Source: Voacanga thouarsii (taxonomy: Eukaryota; Streptophyta; Magnoliopsida; Gentianales; Apocynaceae). Taken from it: a stretch of DNA of 64,000 bases. Made by a program: the position numbers and the translations under genes. Below the pieces are notes generated by a model that was not told the origin of the DNA, searched no databases, and saw only the letters and a list, made by a program, of their open reading frames with translations. Where the stretch lies: contig JANUWF010002272.1 of assembly GCA_026120185.1 (NCBI GenBank), positions 620,001-684,000 on the forward strand, given 5' to 3'. This document shows, one piece after another, positions 1 to 12,630 of the stretch. How positions within the stretch are numbered: position 1 is the stretch's first letter; each line of letters begins with the position of its first letter.

Positions 1-87
1 GATGTTTTGATGATCATGTAACAGGACTTTAAGATAGACAACCAAGAAAAAGCAAGACCTTTAGCCGTCATTTGCAAGTTCTATTGA

Positions 88-3000
88 ATGGAGCAGCCTT
101 CATTTTTTGAGAGAATGATGAGTAATCTTCGAGCAACCTGCAAGTATGTTATGTTCATTTCTTGGCTTTCTTTTTGCATATATACCTAATCTATTTTTCT
201 TTGATGTGCACATATATTGGGAGAACATGCAAATTTTGATGGGACTCTAGTCTTGGTCACCATTGTTTACTGAAGTTACAATTTATAAGAGGCATTTCTT
301 GATATGCTTGATCAAAATTCCTTTCTTATGCATTTAGATTTGCAATAGTTGCAGAGTTTTGTGAACCTCTCTAGTCTTACTCACCATTTATTCTGAAATT
401 AAAATTTATAAGAGGCATTGATGCTACATCATGTGTTTATACGGACTTGGGCTGGCACTTGCTTCATTGCAGACTGTCTAAATAGTGTAGCATTACTTTC
501 ATTTAATTTTCCGCTATATTTGCTGTTTGAAATTTTAATCCAAGGATGACGTATCTAGTTTCTGTAAAAGTTAGATTTTCTGGTTTCACAATTTTTTTTT
601 CAAATAATTTTGTTGTCCACATATTTCTTTAACTTTTTCTCTCAAAAGGTACACGATATTTTATTTTCATGGAAATTCCTTGATCTTTTGATATCAACAT
701 GAATATAAAACTGATCGTTCTCCAAGCTGTTAGGTTCATCTAATTCTTTGTCCATCGGGTTACTAGATGTGTTATGTTTGTCTTTCGTATAGGATCTATT
801 CACAATATGACTATCTTTTTTGACTGTTGGGACTGCTGAATTCGAATATATTACAAACAATAAACGGAGGTTAGTGGTAATTCCATGACAATGTCTGTAC
901 TAATTAGCTACTAGATTGCCTTTTTTGTAGCCATTTTTTTTCCACATCTTCTTTCTTCATTGGCTGTTTAGCATGTTAAATCGTCATCATTTGCCTTCAT
1001 GGATTTTCCTCCAGTGTTCTTGACATTGTACATTTTTCTACTTGACAGGTACCATACTGGCTATCCTGAGGATCTTGGACCATCAAGGGTTATTCATTTT
1101 TCTTCAGAGCGTGAATTTGTCCAACTTCTTCATCAAGGCTACCCTGTGGTTGTTGCATTTACAATCAAGTAATTTGGAACAAATGATCCTTTTTTCCTTC
1201 CTAAGATTGACTTCATTGCTGTTTTAGTTTCAATGCTACTAAAACCTGAATTCACTTCGTTTTATTTCATAGATGTAACCTCTCAAAACATCTTGACAAT
1301 GTTCTGCAAGAAGCTGCAGCTGAGTTTTATCCACAAGTAAAATTTATGCGTGTAAGTTGCTTCTCTTAATTATTTTAGGTGAATTAGTCACTTTAGTCCT
1401 TCAACTATTTCTGATTGTCTACATTAGTCTTGAAACTATTTTTTAAATACTTTTTAGTCCTCAAACTATTTTTTATTGTGTACATTAGTTCTGAAACTAT
1501 TTTTTATTTGACTTTTTAATCCTCAAATGATTTTGAATTGTTTAAAATAATCCTTAAACAATATTTTAGTAATTTTAGTTGTCAAACTTAGTTTTTCTTT
1601 TATGGTCCTTCCATCTTCAAAGTGCAAGTTCCGAGTCACTGGAAATTTAAAAAATTTAGGAAAAATATGAAACATGCTCTGAAAATTTGCAAGATCTATT
1701 TGTAGGTACAAAAGAGTATCACAAAGCTTTGATCCAAAAAATCATCCAAATCAGAGCTGGAAAAGAATTTGTAAAGTTCCGCAAAAGTAACTGGCACAAA
1801 AATTTCAAAAGTAAGAAAAAGTTTCCCGAAAATTACTGAAACACCTCAAAGCTTTTTCATGAATTTCTCTTAACTATGAAGGTTTTGTGGCAATAACTTT
1901 TGTGGATATTTTAAAAATTTTCAAAAAGTGTTTTTCTTCACACTTTTATGCAGCAATAGTCTGGAGATAAAAGCATATTGTGAAAGAAGCTTAATACAGT
2001 GAACAATATTCCGCCTCCTTGCTGTTTTTGTTTATGCTAGAAAAATTTTTCCTCAGACAGGTTGAGTGTCCAAAGTATCCTGGTTTTTGCATTACACGGC
2101 AGAAGAAGGAATATCCATTCATAGAAATATTTCATAGCCCAGAACAAGTAAGTTTAACTTCTCATGATCAGATGTATGGCGTTTGCTAAGAGCTAAAGAA
2201 CCACTGCCATGCAAAGTTTATTCTACATTTAATTGACTAATGCACTGTTTGTGTACATACTTTGTTGAAGAACTATGGCGAATAACTTGATGTTAGTAAC
2301 TGTGTGATTAGTATCTTAATCACTCTAGTCTAAACATTCCATGGAAAAGCTTTTTGTCTGATAGTGACTTCTTATGTGCTTAATAGCAGAGACAATGTAG
2401 TCTGACTAAGGTGTGAGCAAGAGAATTGTCTAGAGGATAAAAATCTTAAAAAATAGCCATTTAACTGTTTTCTGCAATTTATTTGTGCGATAATTTTCCA
2501 ACTATGAGTTTTCAGGTTTAGGATAATGAACATAATTACAGTTCTTATCTTTTGCTCAAAATGCAGAGAAAACCCATCTACTGATGTACTTGAATTAAGT
2601 ACATCCGGGCCAAATGTGCCATAAGTTTTTACAGCAGACATGCTTTAATAGATAGTCCTAGTAAAATGCAGGATATGCATAAGCTACTGTATCTAAATAT
2701 GAAAGTTATCATGGTGATGTTTGAGTTTGAACCAAATCTAATTTCTTTTGCAGTCCATCTGAAAGCAGTAGCCCATAATGAGTCACTGGCCTTTCTTTTT
2801 GGTGGAAGATACATATTCAAAAGCATTTAAGGTGGAAAATCTGTATTTTCTTTTGCAACGCTAGAGTGAATTAAGCAGTTTGCTTTTAGTTTCACTTCTG
2901 CCTTTGCTTTGTGGTTGCGTTGGAGAATTTTTCATTCTTTAACTGCCACCTTTTCTTTTTGTTGATTCATTTTTTCCCTTCCAAAATGGAGCATCTCCTT

Positions 3001-5941
3001 AGGGTTCTTATTCAAGCCTTATGAATTTATGCTGAGACTAGTAAGTTTCTTTGTGGAGAAAAAACGACTGTATACTACCTCCTTGATGGTCAAGTGCTAT
3101 TTCTACTTTTCTTCCCTGTGTTCGGTTTTTGTATAGTTATCAACTAGGTAACAACATATACTATGTGGAGAAAGAATAGCCTTTGTCGGGTTGACCCTAG
3201 GATCAAGTGGTGGAAGTTACAGGGGGATGAAAGAATAGCCTTTGTTGATAAGGTAGTTCAGGCGGATGACTGGTCTTCTGATATGGATTTGGATCCAGAT
3301 ATTATATGGAGAAAGATGACTCAATGTATTAGGACAGTAGCTAAGGAAGTGCTTGGTAAATTTAAAGGAAGAGTATCTCTAAACAAGGACGTGTCGTGGT
3401 GGAACAACGAAGTGAAAGAAGCTGTAAGGAGTAAAAGAGAGTGTTAAAGAAACTTAGGGAAGTGCAGGAGTGATGAGAATTTTGAGAAATACAAAGTCGG
3501 GAGAAGAAAAGCTAAATAAGCTGTTAGAAAAGCAAGATCCACAGTTTACAAGGATTTATATGAAAAGTTGGATACTAAAGATGGGGAGAAAAATATATAT
3601 AGACTGGTGCGTTTTAGGGAGAAGAAGACAAGAGATATCGGTGTGGTGAAATGTGTGAAGGACGACAACTACAAAGTTTTGGTTAAAGACGAAGAAATAA
3701 AGGAGAGATGGAAGTCCTATTTTGATAAGTTATTTAACGGCGAGTCAAGTTCAAGTTTTGAGTGTGGGTAGCCTTGCGATTTCGAACGAAAAGGTTAACC
3801 GTGCATGTATTTGTCGTATTTAGAAGCATGAAGTCCTAGAAGCCCTTAAAAGGATGAGACCAAAAAAAGCAGTGGGACCGGATGGTATACCGATCAAGGT
3901 TTGGAAGTGTTTAGAAGAGATAGGTATTATGTGGTTGACAAGTCTATTCAACAAGATATATGGAGTTAATAAGATGCCTACAGAGTGGAGGAAGAGTACT
4001 TTGATTCCTCTGTACAAGAATAAAGGGGATGTTTAAGATTGTGTTAATAACTGTGAGATTAAATTCATGAGTCATACTGTGAAGCTTCAGGAGAGAGTGA
4101 TTGAATAGAAGTTAAGGGACATTATACAAATTTCAGATAATCAATTTGGTTTTATGCCGGACGTTCTATATGGAGGCAATTCATTTATTACGGCAGATGA
4201 TTGAATATTATACGGAAAGAAAGAAAGATTTATATATGGTATTTATTGACCTGAAGAAAGCTTATGACAAGGTGTCTCGAAAAGTATGGGTGTTGGCCAA
4301 GAAAGGTGTATCGCTAAAGTATATTACTCTCATTAAAGATATGTATGAGGGAACATGCGCAAGTGTAAGGAGTTGCGCCGAAGTGACTGCAGAGTTTTCT
4401 ATTACTATCGGGGTGCATCAAGGATCAGCGCTTAGCCCTTTCCTCTTTGCGGCTGTGATGGACGAGTTGACCTGCACTATACAGGAGGTTGTACCATGGT
4501 GTATGTTGTTTGTTGGATATTGTGTTGATTGATGAAACTGGCATTCGTGTAAATGCTAAATTGGAGTTGTGGCGACAGACACTGGAATCCAAGGGCTTCA
4601 GAATTAGTAGGAGTAAAATAGAGTATATGGAATGCAAGTTCAGTAGCAGCAAAAATATAGCTCAGAGTTTAACTTTAGATGGTAGAGATATACCAGTAGG
4701 TGATTCCTTCTGATATCTAGGATCTATTATTTAGAAAGACGGAGAGCTCGATGGCGATGTTGCACACCGAGTTACGGCGGGTTGGTTGAAATGGAGGAGT
4801 GCGATTGGTATTCTATGTGATTGTAATAGACCATTGAACCTAAAGGGAAAAGTTCTATAGAACAGTCATAAGACCTGCTTTGTTATACGAAACGGAATGT
4901 TGGGCAGTTAAAATGTGTCACATTCACAAAATGAAAATAGTTGAGATGCGTATGTTACAGTGGATGTGTAGATATACTAGAAAGGATAGAGTCAGAAATG
5001 AGACCATTAGAGAAAAGGTGGGAGTGGCATCTATTGAGGAAAAGATGAGAGAAAGTTGCCTGCATTGGTTTGGACATGTACAGAGTAAACCGAAGGATAC
5101 TCGTGTTAGGAGGATTGAGGGAGAGAGAGAGGCAGGATAGGTTAGACAGAGGTAGAGACAGACCTAAAATGACATGGATAGAGGTGATTAGGAGATATAT
5201 GTCTTTGTTAGATTTGGATGAGAGTATGACTGTCGATAGAAGGAAGTGGAGAGAGAGGATTCATGTGGATGACCGCACGTTGTCTGGTTTTGGTTCATAT
5301 AGCCGACCCCAAGTTTCTTGGGATTAAGGCTTAGTTTGTTGTTGTTGTTGTATCAACTAGGTAACAACATGGAAATGCTAATCCTTTGTTTTTTTACCTC
5401 ATCAATAAAAGCATTCTGAACAATATATCAGTGTTATATTATAAAAAAAGAAAAAAAAAGGGTCCCAAAAACCTATGGCAGGCTTAGTATTTCCTGATCT
5501 TTCTGAATTTTATTTTGTATAGAATCCTAACTCTTATGCCTGAAGCAACTTCATTTAGGATTTTTTGACATGATAAACATGGATGTATGCTATCGGGGGC
5601 TTTTTCCTCTTTTTCCCCCTTCCTACTGAATCTAGAAAATAATAAAATACATCTTCAAAATTTTCCCAGCATCTTCTAATTGCCATTTTCATTTCCCTGC
5701 TGTTTGTGAAAAGCTTTTGGAAGTTTTGTTAGCAGTAGAGGAATAATGGTAGGTTTCTAATTTTAAAGGAGATTCTTCAGTATCAAAATTGTTCTATGTA
5801 TAGATGACATCCCAGACTGTTTAGCTTGCTTAGTGATTTTTCAAGTGCCTAATATAACCCTGTTCTTCTGCTTGTCAGGCTGCTAACCAAGGATGGTCTG
5901 CTGATCCAAATATCACAAAATATTCAGTGCAAGTTCTCCCA
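88..5941 (+). CDS. Thioredoxin-fold protein gene, five exons, 3' end not found
   Basis: Coding exons are 88-143, 1049-1168, 1273-1351, 2061-2147 and 5879-5941. Every intron has GT/AG ends, and the phases join into one open frame of 135 codons. The ATG at 88 directly follows an in-frame TGA (85-87). The product starts [11 protein letters not shown] strand-like VVVAFTI is followed by CNLS at residues 60-63, where thioredoxins have CxxC, and then by a helix ending AAAEFYP. Exons 4-5 carry ECPKYPGFC and [10 protein letters not shown]. This resembles a conserved, little-studied plant thioredoxin-superfamily protein. With one active-site cysteine (CxxS) it may act as a monothiol thiol exchanger or a non-catalytic fold; that is inference. 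No signal peptide is seen. A donor (gtaagt) follows exon 5, so at least one more exon is expected, but none was recognised downstream. The exons show no damage, so the gene may be alive or may have lost its end to insertions. Confidence 0.75.
1391..1580. repeat. Degenerate tandem repeat, about 61-bp unit, in intron 3
   Basis: The phrase tttagtcct recurs with its last base at 1400, 1461 and (as tttaatcct) 1523, giving a period of 61-62 bp over about two and a half units. Each unit contains two related halves of the type ttagtcctcaaactatttt. This wording is common in plant MITE-like or LTR repeats. No terminal repeats or target duplication were found. Confidence 0.55.
3138..3157. repeat. Target-site duplication of the LINE, left copy
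   Basis: The 20 bases tatcaactaggtaacaacat occur here and again, without mismatch, at 5351-5370 right after the TTG tail. This fixes the exact insertion boundaries. Confidence 0.95.
3158..5350 (+). mobile_element. 5'-truncated RTE-clade LINE in intron 4 of the thioredoxin-fold gene
   Basis: Broken frames along 3163-5325 give, in order, reverse-transcriptase signals ([29 protein letters not shown]), a thumb-like stretch ([20 protein letters not shown]) and the RTE C-terminal region ([27 protein letters not shown]). The endonuclease is missing, so the copy is 5'-truncated. The 3' end is a short TTG microsatellite (about 5336-5350), usual for RTE elements, not poly-A. A perfect 20-bp target duplication flanks it (3138-3157, 5351-5370). 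Stops and frameshifts break the reading frame; one 2-nt loss falls at the catalytic aspartate pair near 4508-4515, so it cannot encode an active enzyme. It lies in the same direction as the host gene. Confidence 0.9.
5351..5370. repeat. Target-site duplication of the LINE, right copy
   Basis: Identical to 3138-3157. Its perfect preservation suggests a younger insertion than the elements whose duplications have decayed. Confidence 0.95.
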
Positions 5942-7992
5942 GTAAGTTCTAATATTCATCTGCAAATGTCTACACGGGCATGTATACTTGTAATGCTATG
6001 TTCTGTAATTTTAAACCTTGCATCTTTTTTGCACGTTGGATGGATGACTTGAACATACCATCCTTTTATGCACGGTAGGCTAATAACACAGTGTTGCCTT
6101 GCATGGTATGTTGTGAATTATGTGAGACATGGTCTGAGCTCTTAGGGTGTTAGGGTCCTAACAAAGTCACGGTTGCTGCTTTTGTCTGCCTATTCCTTCC
6201 CGTTTTGTTTCTGTACTATGGATGATGTACAACACAGAAGGGTCCAAGAACTGGAAAGTTCTAAGTCAAGCTTGATTCTACAGTATGGTTTTAGCCTTGG
6301 AAATTCTGGTATATGAGCTGTGGCTTAGGAATAATTAGTTTCATTCAGTTTATGTGTTTTCTAGAGGTCTGGGTTCTTTAAATAGTTTCATAGTTTGTAG
6401 AAGTATCCTGAGAGTCTTTTAAGTTTCTGGATTTGAATTCCTGAATTGAGTTAGGTTAAAAATTCTGGTTATTCTAGTTATTATTGATTTAGACTCTTAA
6501 TAAAGAGTCCAGTTCTAGTTAGTTTAGGAATTGGTCTTTGACTCTTATAAAGTTCTTTATTCAATTCCCACCCACAGCCCCCCACCCCCCAATTTTTTTT
6601 TTTTAAATTTAATTTACCTTAGAAAAATTTAAAAGTTTTAAAAAGTCCTTTAAAATTTTATATTTTGCACCCTTAAAAATTTTCCAGAAATTATAACATT
6701 ATCCCTTTAGTATAACTTGCCTTCCCAATTCCAAATTTGTGGTTCTGTCCCTGCTTATATTCAATAAGGAGTCTACAGAGTGTTCCCTATTATCATGGTT
6801 GAGTGACAAAATCAAGCCTTAGGTGCGATAGTGTGATGCTAAGAGTTCTCTCTCTTATTCTCTTATTTGTACTTTGTTTTTTGTTGAATTTGTTGTAATT
6901 TAGACAGGTTTTCCTGCGTTTTAATCACTTTTTTGGGCCTAGTTTTCTACATAAGCCTAAGCAAAGTCTAGGGAATACTCGTTGGCCTGCTTAGGTGAGT
7001 TTGTCCCACATCAATGCATGTCCTAAAACTGACTACATTGTCTGGGCATGACATGTTGATAGCAGCTAAAGTTTGCAGATGGTCCAGAAAATTTCCATTA
7101 AGCTTTCTTAGAAGTTCAGTGGAATTTTAATTGGACTTTCCACTATTGGAGTTTTTGTTTGCAGAAAATGATGAACTGACTTGAAAGACTAAGGAAGTAA
7201 CTGATAAGATAGTGGGAATATCCTTGGCTTTGGGACTGTCTCCTCAGGAGGTTGGGTTTAGGGTTACTGGGGTTCTGCTGACTAAAGTAATGCTATTATG
7301 AGTTCAATTAATATCAGAGCAAAGCTTGAATTGGTTAATTTACCTTTGACTGTTTTGGAGGTACAATGGAGCAAATCTTGGGAACCTAATGTGGAATCAA
7401 AGGTTGATAGATTACTGATTTCCAATGAAGAAGAAGATTGGTTTCCTGATGTTCTAATAGTGGAAAGATGGCTATAATAGTCTATCCACTCTCCATGTGT
7501 TGGGATTAGGGTTGGAAAGTTCCCTTTCCTTCTTGAAAATATGTGCTTTAAGGTGTATGATTGTGATCAATATTGAGTGGAGAACAATTAAGGGAAAGGG
7601 ACAGATGAGAATGATCTCAAATGAAAGTGTAAATGTGCGGAAGATTAAATAATTTATACAGTGATTGCTATTGCTATCAGGTAATAATATTTTAAGGAGC
7701 CAACTCTTTCATGTCCCAAATTGATATTTTAGTACCTCATATATAGCTAAATACTGGGCTAAATACTCTTTCCTGTCCCAAATCTGACTTTAATTTTATT
7801 CAATTGGCCGTTAGAACTGGCATTCCTCGTAGAGAATCAAAGTATACCTTCTTGTATCCCTGCTAATACATTCTGAAATATTGATGCTAGTTCTATTTGA
7901 GAAGTCCTTTCTACTGAGGGGCGTGTCTTTTGTAGCACCAAGCTCTTAGTCCGAACTCTTTGAACCAGAAAAATTTATCAATGTAGAGAATA
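5942..7992. other. Non-coding stretch, possible remnant of an LTR element
   Basis: Begins with the donor gtaagt after exon 5, so its start is intron. No exon or protein was recognised. At 7310-7321 the bases aatatcagagc resemble a worn primer site for initiator tRNA-Met and follow ttca, a plausible LTR end. The preceding kilobase has LTR-like pieces (a TATA-like tcttataaag near 6543). No partner LTR or duplication was found, so this stays tentative. Confidence 0.25.
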
Positions 7993-10928
7993 TGTAACAC
8001 CCCTAATTCCTGTAAGCGATTTAACCTGTAAAACATGGTTGTCGCCCTATCTGATCTCCCAAACAAGGGGTTTTTATAACAAAGTTTAAAAGAAAGAAAA
8101 CTGAAACTCTTATACTCTAAAAGAATTTACATCGAGGGTTGTTCTTGTTACATACAAACCAAACGTAAAATAAAAAATATACATGACATCCAAGTTGGTG
8201 ATTTACAAGCTGATCAAAACACTATTTACATAACTATGATCCCAATGATGCCACACGAGGTGCGCAAACCTCACAAGCGGAAATCCCCACAACTGGTTCC
8301 TGAAAAGGAGAAAATAAAATAAATGTGCGAGTGAAAATACTTAGTGAGTCCGGTGTGTGCTCATGGTTTTTAGTGTAAAACATGCATGCACAAATCATTT
8401 GTTAGCACTGACAGAGAAAGAAATCAAAATCCTTTAGATGGTCTTAAACCTGTGAAAGAGATCACATTATCGGTTTTCGGTGTTGTTGCTTTAAATCTTA
8501 CCCTGTAGTTCAAGAAAGCAGGCTCTTCTCTCAATTGAAGGACAATCTGCGTGCAAAGTCCAATAAGGGCTTTGCCTTTGGCTATCACAGTACTTTGTGC
8601 CAAGGCTGCACCTTCAGCACTCCATTGTATCTTGCTGGAGCGGTAAGTGAATTAATGCAACTTACTTGAAAATCCTGAATCTTTTACTTGCGATAGTAAG
8701 CCTAAGGTTCCTAATCCTGACGTCAATTACTACCGAGGCAGTAAGGGGTTGAACACACTGAGTGTCCCTGCTTAGCATACCATGAACAACTCAAGTATCA
8801 CATTAGGCAAATGCCAGGAGAGAAACGGCTAGTCAGGGACGGCTAATTTCAATGTCCTATCGCCCCGTTTGGAGTTAGATGAATTCTAGAACTGATCAGG
8901 TTACTTGGATCTATCTATATCTCTAACGTGAGTTAGGACACAGTGAAAAAGCCTTTACTGAGTACTCAACATCTTCATTGTCACACCTGCTCATTTCCAA
9001 GCATATTCTGAAAAAAAGCCATTTTCGGGGCATGCATGCCGCTTTTGAATCATTTTTCATGCTTTTGAAGTTTAAGGGTTGAAAAAGGCTAAAGCATAGT
9101 TCAAAGGGTGCATGAAGTATTTTGGAAGTAGGTAGGTTCCTTAAAAGGAGAAAACAGGTGTAAAACATTCAGAAATGTCTAGAAGTTGCCAAGAAAAGGT
9201 GGTTCCTGTGCATATTCAAACATGGCTGATACTGCTTTCGGAAATCCCTTATAAAATTGAGGAAGTCACAAAAGAAGTTGAAGTGACATAACCAGCTTCA
9301 GAATCTGGTCCATTAGGTTAGGTTTCAAAAGTAAGAAATGCACACTTTAAATTTGCTAATTAATTATGTATTGAAAAACCATATGCAAAACTGTGTTTTA
9401 AAGCAACTAGGACTCACTGTGTATTTGGAAGTAGACTGCACAAGGATATAGCCTCTATAGGTCACGATCACCTACAGTGAAATGACACATTACTCAAAGT
9501 ACAACAAGGTTTTACGTATAGCTAAGAATGTAAAGAAAATGACTCATAAATGCTATTTTGGTTCTATGGTCACTGAAGCTATACATTGGCACCTATGTTG
9601 GTAAGACTACGCGGTCTGCAATCATGTGCCAAAATCTCTACTCTTCTTGCTCCTTACTAGAGCTACATTCAGATTTCCATAAGTCTCAACTGGTTGTGAA
9701 GCAAGGAATCCCAAAACGATGCACAATTCCTACTTAAGTTATCCAGTTTTCCAGCCTTGGCAGCCTTCGATGTTTCGTTCATAACTCTCAAACCACAACT
9801 CCAAATTCAGGGAAACTTGTCCCAAAATACTCCTAAGACAATTAGCAACAAAAACCAGTTCATGTAATCCCAGATTACTCGGCCATTTCGTACAGTTAAT
9901 TATGCAAACACACAGCTTCATTAAGTAACCAACACAGAATTTTCTGATCATATTCATACTTTGCTGAAGTTATTTCTCTCATTTCTTCTATACAACATAC
10001 ACCATTTAACATATCCTAACTCTTGTTTAACACCTGCATAAGTGTGCTTCAAGTTCCCTTTCAACCCAGCTTCCTGGAACACGTCAAAACAGAGCACACA
10101 TAATGGGGGCCAAAATCAGCATTTTCTATAACCAGCTTAAGGTTTCTACAATCTTATGCATTCATTTACATTACAACCTCAGAAATCCAATTCCCTGGTC
10201 TTCTTAACACATTCAGACATGAGTAAAGGCATTTAGTTCAATTTATAGCCCTGTACACACATTATTTAGCAGCCTGCAACTGAGAAACACAAATCTGCAC
10301 AACCAGAATTTCTGAACAAACAATACATAGCCAGCTTTTCTTTGTTATTTTCACATCACATAAACACATGTTACTACAGCACCTTTTTCCTGAATTTTCA
10401 CCACAACAAAACACACCAAATGAAGCCTCCAAGGGACCGAAACAATTCTGTAGAGTCAGCTCAAGCAAAAACACAAACAGCTTGCAAAAACAGAAATTTC
10501 CTCCAAAGAACACAACCTTGATTTGGCAATTTTGGTCAACAAAAACGGTATCAAATGGAAGCTCTTGATGCCCTGAGCTCTTTTAGTTCTAAGAGTAGAA
10601 GATTTTACCTTGTTTATGGCTGGTAAATGAAGCTTGAAGCCTGCAGAACCGTGTTGTTCTTCAGCTCTCTCTCTCAGCCAGAAATTTCTGTTGTCTTTTT
10701 TTTTTTTTTTTTGTTAGCTGATGTAAATCCTTTAAATCAGCTGAATGGAAGGTTCTAGGTCCAGGGGTACTTGAGACATTTCAAAGGGTTTAATTGAGGG
10801 CATAAAGGTCCTTGAACAAGGCTGAAATTTTTAATATAAAGAAAAACAACTAATTACACTTAAATGAAATAAATCCTCACTTAGGATAATGAAAAAGTAT
10901 ATTGGCTTAATGATTAACTGATCAAAAT
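7993..10928 (-). mobile_element. Truncated long LTR of a Ty3/gypsy family (solo, reverse orientation)
   Basis: Starts tgtaacacccc followed by a block ending aaggggtttttataac, the terminal signature shared with the LTRs starting at 11969, 18414, 45478 and 56041. It also has the internal 'agtgagtcc...gtgtgctc' motif near 8342 found in those copies. The opposite terminus (GGGGTATTACA-like) and a second copy of the gaata preceding it were not found, so the far end is taken as truncated where the copia LTR begins. It contains no gene; short ORFs at 8923-10568 show no family motif. Confidence 0.5.
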
Positions 10929-11120
10929 TGTTACAATTTATAGTTGTACAAGGGTTTAAGTATGGTAAGAATCCTAGGCAATCTTAGCCTAATGATAGTT
11001 TAATTGACAGCTGCTAATCAATCAATAATCAATCAATTTACAACTAATATACTCTATAAGGAAAGAGTACAATCAATTTACAACTAATATACACCCAATC
11101 AGAGAGGAAATCTGGCAACA
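10929..11120 (-). repeat. 3' LTR of a Ty1/copia remnant
   Basis: Read on the minus strand it starts TGTTGCC directly after the purine tract GAAGGGGAG (11121-11130 region) and ends TTGTAACA, about 192 bp. It holds a near-perfect direct repeat of caatcaatttacaactaata around 11030-11052 and 11070-11095. The left boundary is an estimate from the TG...CA rule. Confidence 0.5.
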
Positions 11121-11968
11121 CTCCCCTTCAAGCTGGCTTGAAGATGTCTTCCATAGCTAGCTTTCTAGCCAAGAGCTCAAATTGAACCTTGTGAAGTCCT
11201 TTGGTGAGAATGTCTACTAACTGGTTTGTTGTTGAGACATAGAAAAGACAAATTAACCCACTCTCAATTTTTTTTTTAATAAAATGGTTGTCTACCTCAA
11301 TATGCTTCTTCTATCATGTAACACTGGATTGTGAGCAATTGAGATCGCTGCCTTGTCGTCATAGTAAACTTTCATAGGACATAATAATGGTATCTTCAAG
11401 TATTCAAACATTTTTTTTAACCATATTGCCTCACTTATCCCATGAGCAAGGGACCTAAATTTAGCCTCGGCGCTACTCTGAGCCATGACAGTCTGCTTCT
11501 TACTCCACTATGTAACAAGATTACCTCCAACGAAAGTGCAATAGCCAGAAGTAGACCGTCTATCAATAGGACAACCAGCCCAGTCTGCATCTGTGTAGAC
11601 TTCTATCTATAGGTTGTTGGTTTTTCGAAACATAAGCCCCTTTCCTGGAGTTCCTTTAAGGTACCTCAATATTCTATAAGGTGCATTGAAATGTTCTCGT
11701 CTTGGTGAATGCATATACGGACTTACCTTGCTCACTGCAAAAGCAATATCAGGACGAGTGTGTGACAGATAGATTAGTTTTCCCGCAAGTCTTTGGAACC
11801 TCTTCTTGTGAATCACCTCTTCAGCTTTAGTAGGATTTAGTTTCAGATTTGCATCAAGTGGAGTATTGGCAGCTTTACAATTGACAAATTCCATACCAAG
11901 AAAATATTTAATGGTCCTAGATCTTTGATTTCAAAGTCCCGTGCCAACTCCTTTTTCAACTCTGCTAT
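11121..11968 (-). pseudogene. Ty1/copia pol remnant: end of reverse transcriptase and RNase H
   Basis: On the minus strand, from high to low coordinates, it reads ELARDFEIKDLGPL, then KLIYLSHTRPDIAFAVSK, RILRYLKGTPGKGL, YTDADWAGCPIDRRSTSG and QSSAEAKFRSLAHGISEAIW, and ends with LVDILTKGLH before the purine tract. These are the last reverse-transcriptase segment and the RNase H of a copia polyprotein. Between the LGPL and NCKAANTPLD pieces a block normally present in the family is missing, so there is an internal deletion. Stops and small frame changes break it further. Its upstream side is cut at 11968 by another LTR, and the rest of the element was not found. Confidence 0.85.
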
Positions 11969-12630
11969 TGTAACACCCCACACTCTAGGTACCTAGATAG
12001 GGTAGGATGTTACCCCGTCTAAAGGACCAGGGGTCTTTATAACGAGGAACGAAAGAAAAAAAAACTGCTAAATAAAATTTGAGGAATAATTTCATTACAT
12101 TCGGAAGCAAAACTTATACAAGTCTGGAAAATCAAAACTAATAAACGTCTCTTGAAATAAACTCAAAACATAAATAAATAAATAAGCTGGAGTTCATCTC
12201 CTAACGCTTTACCCTGCTCAGTATAAGCAATCCCCTGAAATCATGATATAAAATATGTGGGATTGACATCTCAGTAAGTCCCGCGTGGGTCAGTGTCAAT
12301 TGAAACCATTTCGTGTAGGTAGGTTTATCCAAATCACAAAATCGTGTTTGCAAGTCAATTTTGTCAATAACAGTTATACAAAGGAACCTTACTCAATAAA
12401 TTTAAAACCGTTCATAATAAATTACCGTTTCATCACACTCATAATTCATTAAGTAAGAATTAGCAAATAATTCAACAATATAGTAACACAATCCATATCA
12501 TGGTTATCACCATGATAACTTCCCAATGTATTCTTTAAATAATGGGCGGTAGGGGATCTAGAGATACTCCTCCGTCTCTATTCCCAATATTCCGGTTATC
12601 CAATTCGGATAAACAGTGTCCACATGGAGG
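11969..12630 (-). mobile_element. Truncated gypsy-type LTR inserted in the copia reverse transcriptase
   Basis: Starts tgtaacacccc and matches, by eye, the start of the LTR at 18414 (ctaggtacct, aggggtctttataacga, then the region to ggataaacagtgtc near 12617). Similarity stops near 12630. It is preceded by gctat (11964-11968); a second gctat at a matching LTR end was not found, so the far side is lost. Confidence 0.65.

Noticed and set aside
7984..10990. A full solo LTR with target duplication gaata
   Set aside because: No second gaata next to a matching LTR end was found, so only a truncated LTR is reported.
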